Counted from the stretch's first letter, positions 15,835-24,904 are shown. The stretch is 64,000 nt of DNA from Clostridium sp. (GCA_031275405.1 JAISOV010000018.1:1-64000), one strand, 5' to 3'. Translations and numbers: made by a program. Notes: generated from the sequence alone by a model not told the origin.

Positions 15835-17049
15835 CTATTCATGCCGCAGCGCTTCGATAGGGCTTAGCCTTGCCGCTTTCCGGGCGGGATAGATCCCGAA
15901 GAAGATTCCGATCCCGGAGGAAAACAGGCTGGCAAGCAGTACCGTTTCCGCCTGGATGGTCGCCGAAAAACCGATGAGGGAACACACCGCTATGGCGCCG
16001 GACACCCCGATCAGGATCCCGATGATCCCTCCCAGCAGCGTGATGACGGCGGACTCCGACAAAAACTGCATAAGGATGGAACCGGTTCTGGCGCCCAAGG
16101 CTTTGCGGATGCCGATTTCCCTCGTGCGCTCCGTCACGGACACCAACATGATGTTCATGACGCCGATCCCGCCCACCAAGAGGGAAATGGCCGCCACGAG
16201 AACCACAAAGATCGTAATATAATCCAGTATCTGGTTCATCTGCCCCATGGAATCGCTGAAATTCTGCACCCCGATCACGTCTTTCCCCCGGACGTTGTGG
16301 CGGCTTTCCATGAAGTTTACCACATTCCGCGCCACTTGGGAAGAATGTTCCGCAGACTCGCTGACGATCAGCAGGTCGCTTACGGCATAGGAATATCCAT
16401 AAGAAGAGGAAACCACGCTAAACGGCGCTTCCACGGAAAGAGTGTCGCCGCTCACAAGCCCCATCAGCATGGAAGCGCTGTCCTGGCGAAGACCGATGAT
16501 CGTGAAATCCCGCGAAGTTCCGTCTAACGCAACGTCCACCGTCATGCCCAGGACGTTCGTCGTACCGAACAGGGTCTTGGCGCTGCTTTCCGTCATGACA
16601 CAGACCCTGTTGGCGGAGTAATAGTCGCTTTCCGAAAAATACCTTCCGGCGATCAGCGGATCTTTTGAAGAATATTCCAGTCCGGTCCTGCCAAAAGAAA
16701 CCTGCGCTGAAAAACTGCCTTTCTTTCCGGAAACCGCCCCGTAAAAATTCAGCATGGGCGTGGCTGCCTTCACGTTCGGTATTTTTTCCAGGATCGCATC
16801 CGTGTCTTCATCGGTAAACTCCAGCTGTATCCCCTCTTCCTGATTCCCGGAAGCATAGATGTAAAGCTGCCCTCCCGCCAGGGCGTTCAGTTCGTCGTTG
16901 ACGCCGCCTTTTACGCCGTTTCCGATGGAAATGATCATAATGACGGAAGAGATCCCGATGATGATGCCCAGCATGGTAAGGAAAGAACGGCCTTTATTGC
17001 TCCGGATGTTCATCAGGGCGATTTTGACGTACTCCCATACTTGTGCCAT
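15835..17049 (-). CDS. MacB-like ABC transporter permease (FtsX family)
   Basis: A 404-residue inner-membrane protein with the MacB/LolC/FtsX layout: an N-terminal transmembrane helix (KGRSFLTMLGIIIGISSVIM), a large extracytoplasmic domain (about 50-280), then three transmembrane helices in the FtsX domain ending PARKAARLSPIEALRHE. The sequence SVTERTREIGIRKALGAR is a family hallmark. The ATG at 17049 is preferred over the caller's TTG at 17076. With the adaptor and ATPase genes upstream it forms a tripartite efflux or lipoprotein/peptide export system of the Gram-positive MacAB type (YknXYZ-like). It is last in a three-gene operon. Confidence 0.93.
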   Translation of the reverse strand: MAQVWEYVKIALMNIRSNKGRSFLTMLGIIIGISSVIMIISIGNGVKGGVNDELNALAGGQLYIYASGNQEEGIQLEFTDEDTDAILEKIPNVKAATPMLNFYGAVSGKKGSFSAQVSFGRTGLEYSSKDPLIAGRYFSESDYYSANRVCVMTESSAKTLFGTTNVLGMTVDVALDGTSRDFTIIGLRQDSASMLMGLVSGDTLSVEAPFSVVSSSYGYSYAVSDLLIVSESAEHSSQVARNVVNFMESRHNVRGKDVIGVQNFSDSMGQMNQILDYITIFVVLVAAISLLVGGIGVMNIMLVSVTERTREIGIRKALGARTGSILMQFLSESAVITLLGGIIGILIGVSGAIAVCSLIGFSATIQAETVLLASLFSSGIGIFFGIYPARKAARLSPIEALRHE

Positions 17050-17202
17050 ATTGATACCCAGCCTTTCTGAAATCAACTTCCAAACACGAGCCGATCCGAG
17101 CGATCACTCTCATCCAGGAAAGCGGATATTCGCGTTCCGCCGCGCCGCATGCCCAGGAACGCGGGCTGCTTCGCAGCCAGGAAGCAGTCTCCCTATCCCC
17201 TC

Positions 17203-17258
17203 CGCCGCTTAGCCCTTTGCGTGCCGGAAGCGGGGGAAGGCTGATCTGCGTCCCATCT
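17203..17258 (+). repeat. Dispersed element R2, copy B
   Basis: CGCTTAGCCCTTTGCGTGCC, then GGAAGCGGGGGAAGGCTGATCTGCG, matches the copies at 7764 and 34926. It lies in the gap between the adaptor and permease genes of the efflux operon. The rest of 17050-17302 holds only a small GGGCTGCTTCGCAGCC hairpin near 17162. Confidence 0.5.
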
Positions 17259-17302
17259 CGGAAAGCGCCCCGCTTTCTTTGAGAAGCGCCCTTCTTCCAA
17301 AA

Positions 17303-18853
17303 TCACCCTACAGACGGCAGGATGGCCGCCGTCATGCCCTCCGCCAGTGTGCCGTAGGAAGTCAGGATGACCTGGGCAGCTTCCGCGATCCCCTCCCGGA
17401 TTTCCACATAAGTATCGGAAGAAATACCGCACACCACCGACTTGCGCGCCACTGCGCCTCCTTCTACCACATACAGGAAGTCGCCGTCCTTGTCGGCGTT
17501 CACCGCTTCCACCGGAACCAGCAGCACGCCTTTTGCCTCGTGGGTATGCACCTCGATCTTCGCGTCCAGTCCTAAGATGATCCTGTCGTCCGGGTTCAGG
17601 ATGGTGATCTCGACGTCCACCATAGGAGTCCCCGAAGTGTTCACGGCCGCCATGCGGTTGATCTTGCTGACTTCCCCCTCATAGGCATTCCCGGAAATCA
17701 CGATGTCCGCTTTCTGCCCGATTTCCAGTTTTTCTAAGTCATATCTGGAAGCGGCAAACTTTACGCGCAGGTTCCGGCTGTCCGCCAGCGTCAGAAGCTG
17801 GACGCCGCCGGTCACAGTGGCTCCCTCGACCGCCGAGAGATTCATGACCACGCCGTCGAATTCCGCGACCACGCCTTTTTGGGCTTTCTCGTAGTTGTCT
17901 GCCGTTTCCTGATAAGCCAGCCGCGCCAGTTCCTGATTCGCCGCGTACTGCTCCTGCTGATAGGCATCCAGCACCATGGTCTCACTGGACGACTTCTGGC
18001 TTTCCATCCGGGCTTTATACGTTTCGTACTCCGCAAGCAGCTCCGTCACCCGGGTGATCTCCTGGTTCATCTCCCGCTCGTACTGCGTGGAGGAAGAGGA
18101 GGCAAGCTGCTGCTGATAGTTGTTGTTGAGGATGGCTCCCGCTATGCCGCTGAGTTCCTGCTGTAACCGCGTCAAGGTTTCCTGCTCCTCCCCGCTCAAA
18201 CTTCCTTTGGACTGTAACGCCGTGATCTCCCTCTGCTTGCTGTTCTGGCTCTGCGCCAGGGAATTGCCCTGCGCCATCAGGGCTTCCGTATTTTCCCGTT
18301 TCTTGGTACTGAGCTGATCCTGCAGCTGCTGGAGATAATTCTTGTTGTCCGCGATCTGCTGTTTCAGAACCGCCAGATTGGCGTCGGCTTCCCGCAGCTT
18401 CGCCTGGCTGTCGGAACTGTTTTTCAGCGTGCTCTGGTAGGAGCTGGAGCTGGCTTCCTGCTGCAGGCCGGCTTCCCGCAGGGATTTCTCCATCCATTCC
18501 ATATTATAGGTGATCAGCACGTCGCCGCTTTTTACGCTGTCTCCCGCCGCCGCGTTGATCTCTCCCAGTATGCCGCTCACCGGGGCGAAATAGACTTTCT
18601 GCTCCTTGCTGACCACCGTGCCGCTGGTCGCCACCGTCTCTTCCACATCCCCGAAAATGGGCGCCGTCACCTCCACGACCGCCGTTTCCGCCCCCCCGCC
18701 GCCGCAGGCGAACAGGCGCACCGCCAGCAGCACGACCAGAAGAAGCACGGCGAGGATGATCCACGTCCTACGTCTCATGTTTTTCTTTTTCCTGCGCGGG
18801 AGGCTTCCCGCAGGAGCCGCCGCGACTGCCGTATCCCTCTGATTCTTTTTCAT
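17303..18853 (-). CDS. HlyD/MacA-family efflux adaptor subunit
   Basis: A 516-residue membrane-fusion/adaptor protein. A basic N-terminus precedes one membrane anchor (TWIILAVLLLVVLLAVRLFA). A barrel-sandwich half-motif follows (SGTVVSKEQKVYFAPVSGIL...GDVLI), then about 200 residues of Gln/Ser-rich coiled coil, the second half of the lipoyl-like domain (GVVAEFDGVVMNLSAVEGATV) and a beta-barrel/proximal domain. It links the MacB-like permease and ATPase encoded on either side. The coiled coil is longer than in many Firmicute relatives. I chose the ATG at 18853; a GTG at 18883 is possible. Confidence 0.92.
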   Translation of the reverse strand: MKKNQRDTAVAAAPAGSLPRRKKKNMRRRTWIILAVLLLVVLLAVRLFACGGGGAETAVVEVTAPIFGDVEETVATSGTVVSKEQKVYFAPVSGILGEINAAAGDSVKSGDVLITYNMEWMEKSLREAGLQQEASSSSYQSTLKNSSDSQAKLREADANLAVLKQQIADNKNYLQQLQDQLSTKKRENTEALMAQGNSLAQSQNSKQREITALQSKGSLSGEEQETLTRLQQELSGIAGAILNNNYQQQLASSSSTQYEREMNQEITRVTELLAEYETYKARMESQKSSSETMVLDAYQQEQYAANQELARLAYQETADNYEKAQKGVVAEFDGVVMNLSAVEGATVTGGVQLLTLADSRNLRVKFAASRYDLEKLEIGQKADIVISGNAYEGEVSKINRMAAVNTSGTPMVDVEITILNPDDRIILGLDAKIEVHTHEAKGVLLVPVEAVNADKDGDFLYVVEGGAVARKSVVCGISSDTYVEIREGIAEAAQVILTSYGTLAEGMTAAILPSVG

Positions 18854-18931
18854 TTTTATGACCCCGCTCCTTCCACCCGCCACTTTTTATCCTCTTTCTA
18901 TGGGCTTTTGATTTGCAGGCTTTCCAAATCC

Positions 18932-18959
18932 GGAGACTTTGTGCTACGTACAAAGCTCC
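18932..18959. repeat. GGAG-CTTTGT hairpin, copy 1
   Basis: GGAGACTTTGTGCTACGTACAAAGCTCC forms an 11-bp stem with one mismatch/bulge. A near-identical hairpin (loop GCGTAG) is at 63057-63084 next to the BMC gene. It lies between the ATPase and adaptor genes. Confidence 0.6.
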
Positions 18960-19039
18960 GTCCTCTCAAAAAATCGGCCTGTTTTTTCTTTCCGCCGCCT
19001 GCTTTCCGGGAAGCATACCAGAGGCTCCCCGGCCTTTTG

Positions 19040-19768
19040 TTATGTTTCCGGCGGGGCGGAAACGCCCGGCCCCGGCGCGGTTTCCCGCTGGCCGGAATCC
19101 TGCTCTACCCTGCCGTCACGGATCTTGATGATACGTTTGGTCTGGGCGGCGATTTCGCCGCTATGGGTGATGATGATCACCGTATGTCCGCCTTCGTGCA
19201 GCCCTTTCAGGATCTGCATGATTTCCCTGCTGGAACCGGAATCCAGGTTTCCCGTAGGCTCATCCGCCAGGATCACCGGCGGCGCCTGGGCGATGGCTCT
19301 GGCGATGGCCACCCGCTGCTGCTGGCCGCCCGACATTTCTGACGGCTTATGCTTCATACGATCCCCCAGCCCCACCTTTTCCAATGCCTGCTCGGCCATC
19401 CGCCGCCGTTTTGTTTTGGAAATGCCCCGGTAGATCAGCGGCAGCTCCACGTTTTCCAGTGCCGACAGGTTCTGGATCAGGTTGAACCCTTGGAAAACAA
19501 ATCCGATCTCGCGGTTGCGGATGTCGGAAAGCTCGTTGTCGTCCAGATCCGACACATCCTGCCCGTGCAGCAGATAAGTGCCGCTGGTAGGGACGTCCAG
19601 ACAGCCCAGCATATTCATCAGCGTCGATTTCCCGCTGCCGGACTGGCCGATGATCGCTACGAACTCGCCCTCCTGAATCGTGACGCATACATGATCCAAG
19701 GCCCGCACTTCGTTTTCCCCCGGATGATAGACCTTGCAGATGTCCTTGACCTCCACTAGCGCATTCAT
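19040..19768 (-). CDS. MacB/LolD-type ABC transporter ATPase
   Basis: A 242-residue nucleotide-binding subunit with Walker [11 protein letters not shown]-loop FVFQGFNLI, signature [14 protein letters not shown], Walker [13 protein letters not shown] and H-loop IIITHS, typical of the MacB/LolD branch (LDVPTSG insert, [10 protein letters not shown]). It is first in the operon ATPase - adaptor - permease. It should energise the extrusion or mechanotransmission of the tripartite pump; the substrate is not predictable. The C-terminal Gly/Pro tail ([12 protein letters not shown]) is low-complexity. Confidence 0.95.
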   Translation of the reverse strand: MNALVEVKDICKVYHPGENEVRALDHVCVTIQEGEFVAIIGQSGSGKSTLMNMLGCLDVPTSGTYLLHGQDVSDLDDNELSDIRNREIGFVFQGFNLIQNLSALENVELPLIYRGISKTKRRRMAEQALEKVGLGDRMKHKPSEMSGGQQQRVAIARAIAQAPPVILADEPTGNLDSGSSREIMQILKGLHEGGHTVIIITHSGEIAAQTKRIIKIRDGRVEQDSGQRETAPGPGVSAPPET

Positions 19769-19811
19769 TCTGAATGACCACCCTTTCCAGGAACCTTGGG
19801 AGGCTGAAGGT

Positions 19812-20858
19812 TTATGCGGAAGGTTTCTTCCTCCCTTTCAGCCTTGCCCCTTTTTGTAACATTGTATTAGTCGCATGATACAGTAGCGCGAAAAGGATGT
19901 CAATAGGAATTTTCAAATTTGTTTTTTTTTCATAATCCGGTAATCTATCGTTCATTTTTGGAAGCGCGCCGGAGCGGGGCAAGGGCGGCAAAGCCGGAAC
20001 GCGCGCCCGACGGACGCGGGAAATGATCCCCTGACGAAAAGTCCGCGTCCGCGGACTTTTCCGGTATTTGTTTTCAGGCCGCCGGCTGTTTTCAGGCCGC
20101 CCGGCTGTTTTCAGGACAGGGCTTAGGCGTTTGTAGAGCAGGAGCGTCAGCGCGGAAACGAAAGCGCCTTTGAGCAGATTGAACGGCGCCACCACAAGGC
20201 ACGCAAACGTCGCCATATCGGTGATCGCCGGGTTGAGAGCGGTACCCATGGCGATAATATTTTCCAGCGGCCATCCGTAAAGCCTGGCAAACGCGGGAAG
20301 CAGATAGACGGCGTTAAAAACCGTACCGAAAAAGGTCATGCACAAAGTTCCCGTCACCAAGGCAAGCCTTGCCTGCTTCTTGGTTTTGGAGATCTCATAA
20401 AAAACGGAAGCCGGGAGAAGAAAGCTGCAGCCTACCGTAAAGTTGGCAAGTTCGCCGACAAAAGCGGTCTCCGTGCCGTCCATCAAAAGATTCAGGAGGA
20501 TCTTGCCCAGCTCCGTCATCACTCCCGCCACAGGCCCGAACGCAAACGCTGTAATCAGGATGGGAAGCTCGCTGATGTCCAGCTGATAAAAGCCCGGAAA
20601 AAAGGGAAGCGGAAACTCAAACAGCATGAAGATGACAGAAATGGCACAGGAAAGGCCGATTGTGGTAAGCTTACGGATATTCCATTTTTTTTCAGATCTC
20701 CCCGCTCCGGGCGTCTTTTCCCCGGGAAGCTTTCTCCTTTGGAACCTGCGGAGCAGGTACTCCGCCAGATACGCCGCCAGAAAGAACGCCGCCACCACCC
20801 CCAGGAACGCTGAAACGAACAGCGCGTTTTCCGTAACACTCGTTATGATACTTTTCAT
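19812..20858 (-). CDS. ribU: ECF transporter S component, probable riboflavin transporter RibU, with C-terminal extension
   Basis: A 348-residue membrane protein whose middle (about 65-255) is a RibU-like S component: LTTIGLSCAISVIFMLFEFP, QLDISELPILITAFAFGPVA, and five further hydrophobic segments. It should bind riboflavin and work with a shared ECF energising module encoded elsewhere. The assignment is strongly supported by the FMN riboswitch directly upstream. The ATG at 20858 follows AGGAGGAAAATC. An extra N-terminal membrane helix precedes the core. The last 90 or so residues (from VLKTAGRPENSRRPENKYRK) are basic, repetitive and read through a terminator-like hairpin at 20037-20060, suggesting loss of the original stop codon. 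Confidence 0.88.
   Translation of the reverse strand: MKSIITSVTENALFVSAFLGVVAAFFLAAYLAEYLLRRFQRRKLPGEKTPGAGRSEKKWNIRKLTTIGLSCAISVIFMLFEFPLPFFPGFYQLDISELPILITAFAFGPVAGVMTELGKILLNLLMDGTETAFVGELANFTVGCSFLLPASVFYEISKTKKQARLALVTGTLCMTFFGTVFNAVYLLPAFARLYGWPLENIIAMGTALNPAITDMATFACLVVAPFNLLKGAFVSALTLLLYKRLSPVLKTAGRPENSRRPENKYRKSPRTRTFRQGIISRVRRARVPALPPLPRSGALPKMNDRLPDYEKKTNLKIPIDILFALLYHATNTMLQKGARLKGRKKPSA
20037..20060 (-). terminator. Terminator-like hairpin inside the ribU 3' extension
   Basis: AAAAGTCCGCG and CGCGGACTTTT form a near-perfect stem with A/T ends on both strands. Its position about 60 bases after the end of RibU homology suggests the ancestral terminator, now overlapped by coding sequence. 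Confidence 0.45.
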
Positions 20859-20914
20859 GATTTTCCTCCTATCTGTCCGCTTTAGCCTGTAAAGCGTCCT
20901 TTGCGGATACACAT

Positions 20915-20947
20915 GCAAAAACCCCCCGAACGGATCCATTCGGAGGG
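20915..20947 (-). terminator. Riboswitch-controlled intrinsic terminator
   Basis: The minus strand reads CCCTCCGAA, a short loop, TTCGGGGGG and GTTTTT. It lies between the FMN aptamer and the ribU ATG, the expected expression platform. Confidence 0.85.
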
Positions 20948-21021
20948 CGACGGAAAAAATATAGACGGCAAGATACGATACCGGATTCTCCGGATATTCC
21001 ATCTTATTTCTTGCCTTCCCC

Positions 21022-21175
21022 TATCTTCTTCCATCCAGACTTTTACTGTTGGTTCCGGATTTTCACCGGATCAGCCGTCTGTATGCCGGTACGCCATGAC
21101 CCTGCGCCGACCACAGACGGGTTGCGGACTGTTCTCACCGCCAGTAGGGATTTGCACCCGTCCCCGAAGATTCTC
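21022..21175 (-). ncRNA. FMN riboswitch (RFN element)
   Basis: The minus strand carries the conserved RFN blocks in order: ATCTTCGGGGACGGGTGCAA, ATCCCTACTGGCGGT, AGTCCGCAACCC, GATCCGGTGAAAATCCGG, CAACAGT and AGTCTGGATGGAAGAAGAT, with 5'/3' ends that pair to close P1. It binds FMN and terminates transcription of the riboflavin transporter gene when flavin is plentiful. The variable P5-side helix is present (CAGGGTCATGGCGTACC area). Confidence 0.97.
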
Positions 21176-21221
21176 TTCTTCCTCTTGCCGGAAGCCGCTT
21201 CGCAGCTTCCGGTTAAGCTGT

Positions 21222-21250
21222 ATTATAAGCGCTTCATTTCCCGCTGTCAA
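21222..21250 (-). promoter_or_regulatory. Consensus promoter of the FMN riboswitch-ribU transcript
   Basis: Perfect TTGACA, 17 bases, perfect TATAAT on the minus strand, about 45 bases upstream of the aptamer. It is immediately preceded by the 33-bp tandem array. Confidence 0.9.
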
Positions 21251-21279
21251 TACCGTTTTCAACAATTTACTGCTTCCAG

Positions 21280-21790
21280 ACGGCTACTGTTTTCAGACGG
21301 CTGCCGCTTCCAACGGTTGACTGCTTCCGGACGGCTGCCGCTTCTAACGGTTACTGCTTCCGGACGGCTGCCGCCTCCAACGGTTGACTGCTTCCGGACG
21401 GCTGCCGCTTCCAACGGTTGACTGCTTCCAGCCAGCCGCCGCCTCCAACGGTTGACTGCTTCCGGACGGCTGCCGCCGCCAACGGTCACTGCTTCCAGTC
21501 GGCTGCCGCCGCCAACGGCTACTGCTTCCGGACGGCTGCCGCCTCCAACGGTTGACTGCTTCCAGCCAGCCGCCGCCTCCAACGGTTGACTGCTTCCAGT
21601 CGGCTGCCGCCGCCAACGGTCACTGCTTCCAGTCGGCTGCCGCCGCCAACGGTCACTGCTTCCAGTCGGCTGCCGCCGTCAACGGTCACTGCTTCCAGTC
21701 GGCTGCCGCCGCCAACGGTCACTGCTTCCAGTCGGCTGCCGCCGTCAACGGTCACTGCTTCCAACGGTTGACTGCTTCCAGCAGCCGATC
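21280..21790 (-). repeat. 33/34-bp tandem array, about 16 units, between tex and the ribU promoter
   Basis: Units of the form CTTCC(A/G)GnCGGCTGCCGC, then CnCCAACGGTCACTG or CTCCAACGGTTGACTG, repeat with 33- or 34-bp periods. The 33-bp units keep one open frame of 11-residue repeats (GGGSRLEAVTV), and the 34-bp units break it. No spacers are present, so this is a minisatellite, not CRISPR. The last units (11-15) are almost identical, indicating recent expansion. It fills the whole space between the tex stop and the ribU promoter. Confidence 0.92.
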
Positions 21791-21885
21791 ACCTTCCGCA
21801 GGGTCGGCGAAATGGCATAAAGTCCACGCAGCAGCTTTTCCGGAGACCGTCAGCTGCCCCTGCTAAGCAGGAACGCTTACCGTCT

Positions 21886-24165
21886 TCAACGTTTCTTCAT
21901 CGTCAGCGCGATCCGCTTCTTGGCCGTATCCACCTCCAGCACCTGAACTTCCACAATATCTCCGACACTGACGGCTTCCAAGGGATGTCTGATAAAGCGT
22001 TCCGTCATCTGGGAGATATGCACCAGGCCATCCTGGTGGACACCGATGTCCACAAAAGCGCCGAAGTCGATCACATTGCGCACGGTTCCTTTCAGGACCA
22101 TCCCCGGCTTCAGGTCTTTCATCTCCAGGACGTCGCTGCGCAGGATCGGCCCGGGCATATCGTCCCTTGGATCGCGGGCGGGCTTTTCCAGCTCTTTCAA
22201 AATATCACTCAAAGTGATCTCCCCGATTCCCAGTTCCTCGGCCAGCCGTTTCCTGCTCGGGATCCGCCGTTCCAGACTGACTGCCGCCTGCCCGCCTGCC
22301 GTATTTGCGCTGGTCGTCCGCCCGCCTGCCGTCTTTGCGCCCGCCGCTTTTTTCTGCGCTTCCCGGACGTCCGCCATGGTCAGCCCCAGTCTGTCCAGCA
22401 GCTTTCTGGCCGCCTCGTAGGATTCGGGATGTATGCCCGTGGCGTCCAGAGGATTTTCCCCGTCCGAAACGCGCAGGAACCCGGCGCACTGCTCAAAAGC
22501 CTTGGGGCCTAGTTTCGCGACCTCCAGCAGCTGTCTCCGGCTGCGGAACCGCCCGTTCGCTTCCCGGTACTCCACGATATTTTTCGCCACCGCTTTGCTG
22601 AGACCGGAAACATATCCCAGCAGAGAGACGGACGCCGTGTTCAGATCCACCCCGACTTTGTTCACGCTGTCCTCCACCACTCCGTTCAGGGCCTGGCCGA
22701 GCTTCTTTTGGTTCATATCGTGTTGATACTGCCCCACGCCGATGGACTTCGGGTCGATCTTGACCAGTTCCGCCAAAGGATCCTGCAACCGCCGGGCAAT
22801 GGAAACAGCGCTTCTCTGCCCCACGTCAAGCCCGGGAAATTCCTCCGTCGCCAGTTTGCTGGCGGAATAGACGGACGCTCCGGCTTCGTTGACAATCACA
22901 TAGGAAACCGGTCTGTCCAGTTCTTTTAACAGTTCCGTGATGACCTGTTCCGACTCTCTGGACGCCGTTCCGTTCCCGAGGGAAATCAGATCCACCCGGT
23001 GTCTCCGGATGAGTTGTTTCAGCTCCGCCTTGGACTCTTTCACTTTATTCTGGGGGGCGGTGGGGAAAATGACCGTGGTATCCAGCACTTTACCCGTAGG
23101 ATCTACCACCGCCAGTTTGCAGCCGGTACGGAACGCGGGATCCCAGCCCAGTACCACTTTCCCCGCGACGGGGGGCTGGAGCAGCAGCTGCGCCAGATTT
23201 TTGCCGAAGACGGCGATGGCTCCGTCCTGCGCTTTTTCCGTCAATTCATTGCGGATTTCCCGTTCAATAGCAGGCGCTATCAATCGCTCGTAGCTGTCCT
23301 GTACGACTTCTTTGAGTACCGGCACAGTAAAGGGGTTGTCGCGGGTGATCAGCTTCGTCTCCAGGAAGCGCAGGATACGCTCCACAGGCGGGTTCAGCCT
23401 GACGGTCAGGATCTTTTCCGCTTCTCCCCGGTTCAGCGCAAGCACCCGGTGGCCGGCGATCTTTTTCAGCAATTCTTCAAACTGATAATACATCTCATAT
23501 ACGCCGCTTTTGAGCTTCTCCTTGGAAGCGTCCTTCCCCTCCCGCTTCCCGTCTCCGGCTTCCTGGGAAACGCCTTTCCCTCCGTTCCTGGCGGCGCTGG
23601 AAATCGTGCCTTCCGCCATGGTGGCATTGCGGATAAAAAGCCGATCATCCGCTTCGTCGGAGATGTTTTCCGCCAGAATATCTTTTGCCCCTTGCAGGGC
23701 ATCCGTAACAAGCGTTATTTCTTTTTCTTCCGACAGATACTTCGCCGCTTCTTCCTCTAAGGGGAGCCGGGTGTTCTGTTCCAGGATAAACCTGGCCAGC
23801 CCCTCCAGGCCTTTTTCCCTTGCCACGCTTGCCCGGGTCTTGCGCTTGGGGCGGTATGGGCGGTACAGGTCATCCACCACGACCAGCGTCGGAGCTTCCT
23901 GTATTTTCCTTTTCAATTCCTCCGTGAGCTTCCCCTGCTCTTCCAGGCTGCCGAGTACCTGGGCTTTTTTTTCCTCCAGGCCGCGCAGATAATTCAGGCG
24001 TTCCGCCAAGTCGCGCAGCTGCTCATCGTTCAGAGCGCCGGTCGCCTCTTTCCGGTAACGGGAGAGGAACGGAATGGTGTTCCCCTCGTCCATCAGCTTC
24101 ACGGCAGCTTCCACCTGCCATTTCCCTACGTTCAGTTCCTCTTTCAGTTGCTGTAAAATATCCAT
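21886..24165 (-). CDS. tex: Tex-family transcription accessory / RNA-binding protein
   Basis: A 759-residue Tex protein: N-terminal helical region (TIPFLSRYRKEATGAL), YqgF-like nuclease fold (GWDPAFRTGCKLAVVDPTGK, LISLGNGTASRE), helix-hairpin-helix segment (VGVDLNTASVSLLGYVSG) and a C-terminal S1 domain (GAFVDIGVHQDGLVHISQM). Tex proteins bind nucleic acid and influence transcription and stress responses. It is slightly longer than usual because of two low-complexity inserts, one near 190-225 (Gly/Lys/Glu-rich) and one near 610-645 (KTAGGRTTSANTAGGQAA). The ATG follows AAGGACTCAT, and that 5' segment is tandemly duplicated. The promoter is at 24264-24293. Confidence 0.95.
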   Translation of the reverse strand: MDILQQLKEELNVGKWQVEAAVKLMDEGNTIPFLSRYRKEATGALNDEQLRDLAERLNYLRGLEEKKAQVLGSLEEQGKLTEELKRKIQEAPTLVVVDDLYRPYRPKRKTRASVAREKGLEGLARFILEQNTRLPLEEEAAKYLSEEKEITLVTDALQGAKDILAENISDEADDRLFIRNATMAEGTISSAARNGGKGVSQEAGDGKREGKDASKEKLKSGVYEMYYQFEELLKKIAGHRVLALNRGEAEKILTVRLNPPVERILRFLETKLITRDNPFTVPVLKEVVQDSYERLIAPAIEREIRNELTEKAQDGAIAVFGKNLAQLLLQPPVAGKVVLGWDPAFRTGCKLAVVDPTGKVLDTTVIFPTAPQNKVKESKAELKQLIRRHRVDLISLGNGTASRESEQVITELLKELDRPVSYVIVNEAGASVYSASKLATEEFPGLDVGQRSAVSIARRLQDPLAELVKIDPKSIGVGQYQHDMNQKKLGQALNGVVEDSVNKVGVDLNTASVSLLGYVSGLSKAVAKNIVEYREANGRFRSRRQLLEVAKLGPKAFEQCAGFLRVSDGENPLDATGIHPESYEAARKLLDRLGLTMADVREAQKKAAGAKTAGGRTTSANTAGGQAAVSLERRIPSRKRLAEELGIGEITLSDILKELEKPARDPRDDMPGPILRSDVLEMKDLKPGMVLKGTVRNVIDFGAFVDIGVHQDGLVHISQMTERFIRHPLEAVSVGDIVEVQVLEVDTAKKRIALTMKKR

Positions 24166-24167
24166 AT

Positions 24168-24205
24168 GAGTCCTTTCTTTCCGTTACGAGTCCTTTCTTT
24201 CCGTT
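24168..24205 (-). repeat. Duplicated 20-bp Shine-Dalgarno segment before tex
   Basis: ACGGAAAGAAAGGACTC occurs twice in tandem with a 20-bp period directly upstream of the tex ATG, so the ribosome binding site is duplicated. Confidence 0.75.
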
Positions 24206-24263
24206 GGGTATGCAGGCGGCGCCTGGCTTGCAGACAGCCTTTGTAAAATCGGTTCTTTTTATG

Positions 24264-24293
24264 ATTATAGCGTCAAGCCGCTCTATTTTTCAA
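24264..24293 (-). promoter_or_regulatory. tex promoter
   Basis: TTGAAA, 18 bases, TATAAT on the minus strand. It is about 100 bases upstream of the tex start. Confidence 0.65.
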
Positions 24294-24350
24294 GCGCGGA
24301 CGGGAGGAATTTTTTTGCCGAACATTTTTCGGAAAGTCGGAAGCAAATGT

Positions 24351-24379
24351 TTGCATATTCCACGGGAAGGTGATATGAT
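24351..24379 (+). promoter_or_regulatory. Promoter of the small membrane protein gene
   Basis: TTGCAT, 17 bases, TATGAT on the plus strand, 60 bases upstream of the ATG at 24442. Confidence 0.65.
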
Positions 24380-24441
24380 AGGACTATTCAGACAGGGATC
24401 TACCGAAAAGTCAATTTTATTGTGAGGATAGCATAGTATTT

Positions 24442-24900
24442 ATGGATCATAGTAACCATTCGGACAAAGACCTCTGGACTTACCGGGATTCCAGCAAGAG
24501 TCCTTATTACAACCAGCCGACCTTTGATCCTCACAAGAAGGACGCTTTTTCCATCGCTTCCTTGGTTCTGGGGATCCTGGCTCTGCTCTTTGCCTGTACG
24601 GTTTTTCTGCCGATTCCGCTGGGGTCGCTGGGGATTCTTTTTGCGGTGCTTTCGTTTCGCAGGAAGCGCCCGTTTCCGCCGTTTGCCTTGGCCGGGAGCC
24701 TGCTTTCCGGAATCGCGCTGGCTCTGTCGGCAGCGCTGATTGTTTCTTCCTTGGCCATGCTGCCGAAGATGCTCCAGGAGGAAGCTTACCGCCGGCAGCT
24801 GGATCTGCTGTCCGAACAGCTCTACGGGCAGGATTTTGAAACTATGCTGGAGAAGGTTTATGATTTTGATATAGGGCAGTATTTAGAAGAACCCGAATAA
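24442..24900 (+). CDS. Small DUF4190-like membrane protein
   Basis: A 152-residue protein: a hydrophilic N-terminus rich in Asp, Ser and Asn/Tyr (to about 35), two transmembrane segments (ASLVLGILALLFACTVFLPI and LAGSLLSGIALALSAALIVS) separated by a short basic loop, and an acidic C-terminal tail (DFETMLEKVYDFDIGQYLEE). The SLVLGILAL...G.LGILFAVLSFRRK pattern matches DUF4190-type proteins, common in Firmicutes and of unknown function. It is monocistronic, between its own promoter and a copy of repeat R1. Confidence 0.75.
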   Translation: MDHSNHSDKDLWTYRDSSKSPYYNQPTFDPHKKDAFSIASLVLGILALLFACTVFLPIPLGSLGILFAVLSFRRKRPFPPFALAGSLLSGIALALSAALIVSSLAMLPKMLQEEAYRRQLDLLSEQLYGQDFETMLEKVYDFDIGQYLEEPE

Positions 24901-24904
24901 GACC

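Noticed and set aside
21259-21764. Repeat protein of GGGSRLEAVTV units
   Set aside because: 34-bp units break the frame, there is no ribosome site, and the ORF runs into the promoter of ribU.
21280-21790. Possible CRISPR array
   Set aside because: Units are contiguous 33/34-bp copies with no unique spacers and no cas genes nearby.
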